Below, one piece after another: positions 6,634 to 6,983 of a stretch of 6,983 nucleotides of DNA; within the stretch, counting starts at the first letter, position 1, and every line of letters begins with the position of its first letter. The notes below the pieces were generated by a model. The model did not search any database and was not told where the DNA came from. It was given only the letters and a program-made list of their open reading frames with translations. The position numbers and the translations under genes were made by a program. The stretch comes from Pseudomonadota bacterium (lineage in GTDB: Bacteria; Pseudomonadota; Gammaproteobacteria; GRL18), in the NCBI GenBank assembly GCA_030632745.1, contig DAOVUE010000082.1, positions 1 to 6,983 of the forward strand, written 5' to 3'.

Positions 6634-6637
6634 TCCT
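6634..6637 (-). promoter_or_regulatory. Ribosome binding site fixing the TTG start of the lipoprotein
   Basis: On the minus strand AGGA lies seven nt upstream of the TTG at 6626. The nearby ATG at 6645 is in a different frame and meets a stop after six codons, so it cannot start the lipoprotein. The site therefore supports the TTG start. Confidence 0.6.
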
Positions 6638-6645
6638 GTTCATAG

Positions 6646-6675
6646 TTCTCACCAGATTGTCTTGATATGTATTAT
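6646..6675 (+). promoter_or_regulatory. Weak rightward promoter candidate for the AsmA-family gene
   Basis: On the plus strand TTCTCA (6646-6651) is followed after 18 nt by TATTAT (6670-6675), matching 4 of 6 and 5 of 6 consensus positions. This would leave a leader of roughly 20 nt ahead of the ATG at 6701. The region is AT-rich, so a chance match is quite possible. Confidence 0.22.
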
Positions 6676-6678
6676 TTA

Positions 6679-6687
6679 ATTATAGCA
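6679..6687 (-). promoter_or_regulatory. Extended -10 promoter candidate for the lipoprotein-led cluster
   Basis: The minus strand reads TGCTATAAT (6687 to 6679), a perfect extended -10 element (TGnTATAAT). No good -35 lies upstream, which extended -10 promoters can tolerate. The expected start of transcription is near 6672, giving a leader of about 45 nt before the TTG codon. It overlaps the region just upstream of the AsmA-type gene's ribosome binding site, so transcription of the two directions could interfere. Confidence 0.45.
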
Positions 6688-6700
6688 TAGGGATTAAATT

Positions 6701-6983
6701 ATGGGCTTCATTAAAACTAGTATTATTGTTCTTATTAAAGGCATCTTTTCACTCCTGTTGCTGCTGGTTATTGTTTCGGCAATCATAATTGCACTGGAAA
6801 TACAGGTTAATTTAAGTCAGCTTAATAAACCGATAGAAATTGCAGTTGAAAAAGCACTGGATAGAGACTTTTCCATGCAGGGTGATGTTGTCTTAATACC
6901 TACTCCATGGCCTACTCTGGAAATGCATGATGTTTCAATTGGTAATCCTGAAGGACAGCAATGGCAGACGGGTAAAGAGCTGG
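6701..6983 (+). CDS. AsmA family protein, N-terminal part (runs off the right edge)
   Basis: The first 94 codons of a plus-strand gene that stays open to the window's end. AGGGA (6689-6693) lies seven nt before the ATG. The product begins with a short basic start, then one hydrophobic anchor (about 8-32), then LNKPIEIAVEKALDRDFSMQ (41-60), and VVLIPTPWPTLEMHDVSIGN (63-82). This pattern of an N-terminal anchor, a 'proline plus amphipathic helix' segment, a G-x-V-x-L strand and a P-x-P-x-L-x-x-x-D-V-x-I-x-N strand is typical of the AsmA N-terminus. AsmA-family proteins are anchored in the inner membrane, extend into the periplasm, and are linked to outer-membrane lipid or protein homeostasis (lipid-transfer bridges in the larger members). 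Total length and sub-family cannot be told from this fragment. It is divergent from the lipoprotein gene, with 74 bp between the start codons. Confidence 0.85.
   Translation, partial: MGFIKTSIIVLIKGIFSLLLLLVIVSAIIIALEIQVNLSQLNKPIEIAVEKALDRDFSMQGDVVLIPTPWPTLEMHDVSIGNPEGQQWQTGKEL

Overview
The window reads as chromosomal DNA of a moderately AT-rich gammaproteobacterium (roughly two-fifths G+C by eye). It is a Gram-negative with an outer membrane, judged by a lipoprotein with a lipobox, an AsmA-type protein, and a HlyD-type periplasmic adaptor. No single gene fixes the genus. There is no phage, IS, CRISPR, tRNA or rRNA signal. Coding density is high.

Layout: six genes run leftwards on the minus strand, and one gene enters from the right edge on the plus strand. 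Reading the minus strand in transcription order: (1) a 360-aa lipoprotein of unknown function (5544-6626, TTG start); (2) an AI-2E/PerM-family membrane protein (4453-5505); (3) a 247-bp gap rich in inverted repeats (4206-4452); (4) a second AI-2E/PerM paralogue (3102-4205); (5) a six-segment potassium-channel-like protein with a TLGFGD filter (2401-3072, or 3087 if a TTG start is used); (6) a HlyD/EmrA-like membrane fusion protein (1247-2389); (7) a DUF2955 membrane protein of the FUSC/aromatic acid exporter type (154-1257). Genes 4 to 7 are separated by about 30 bp or less, and the last two overlap by 11 bp, so they almost certainly share a transcript. Genes 1 and 2 are 38 bp apart and are probably co-transcribed. 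The structured gap may hold a second promoter or an attenuator. Divergently, an AsmA-family gene starts at 6701 and runs off the right edge.

Functional picture: HlyD plus DUF2955 is a recognisable two-component efflux pair of the AaeA/AaeB kind, in which a periplasmic adaptor works with an inner-membrane FUSC-like pump. Around it sit two PerM-like exporters or permeases, a K+-channel-like protein and a probable outer-membrane lipoprotein. Together they make an envelope transport locus in which every product is predicted to sit in, or be anchored to, a membrane. No outer-membrane channel of the TolC type, no cytoplasmic enzyme and no regulator is visible, so the substrate cannot be read from the window. 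The most unusual points are the combination itself, the duplicated AI-2E genes separated by a hairpin-rich spacer, the TTG start of the lipoprotein, and a 15-bp in-frame tandem duplication at the hlyD/DUF2955 junction.
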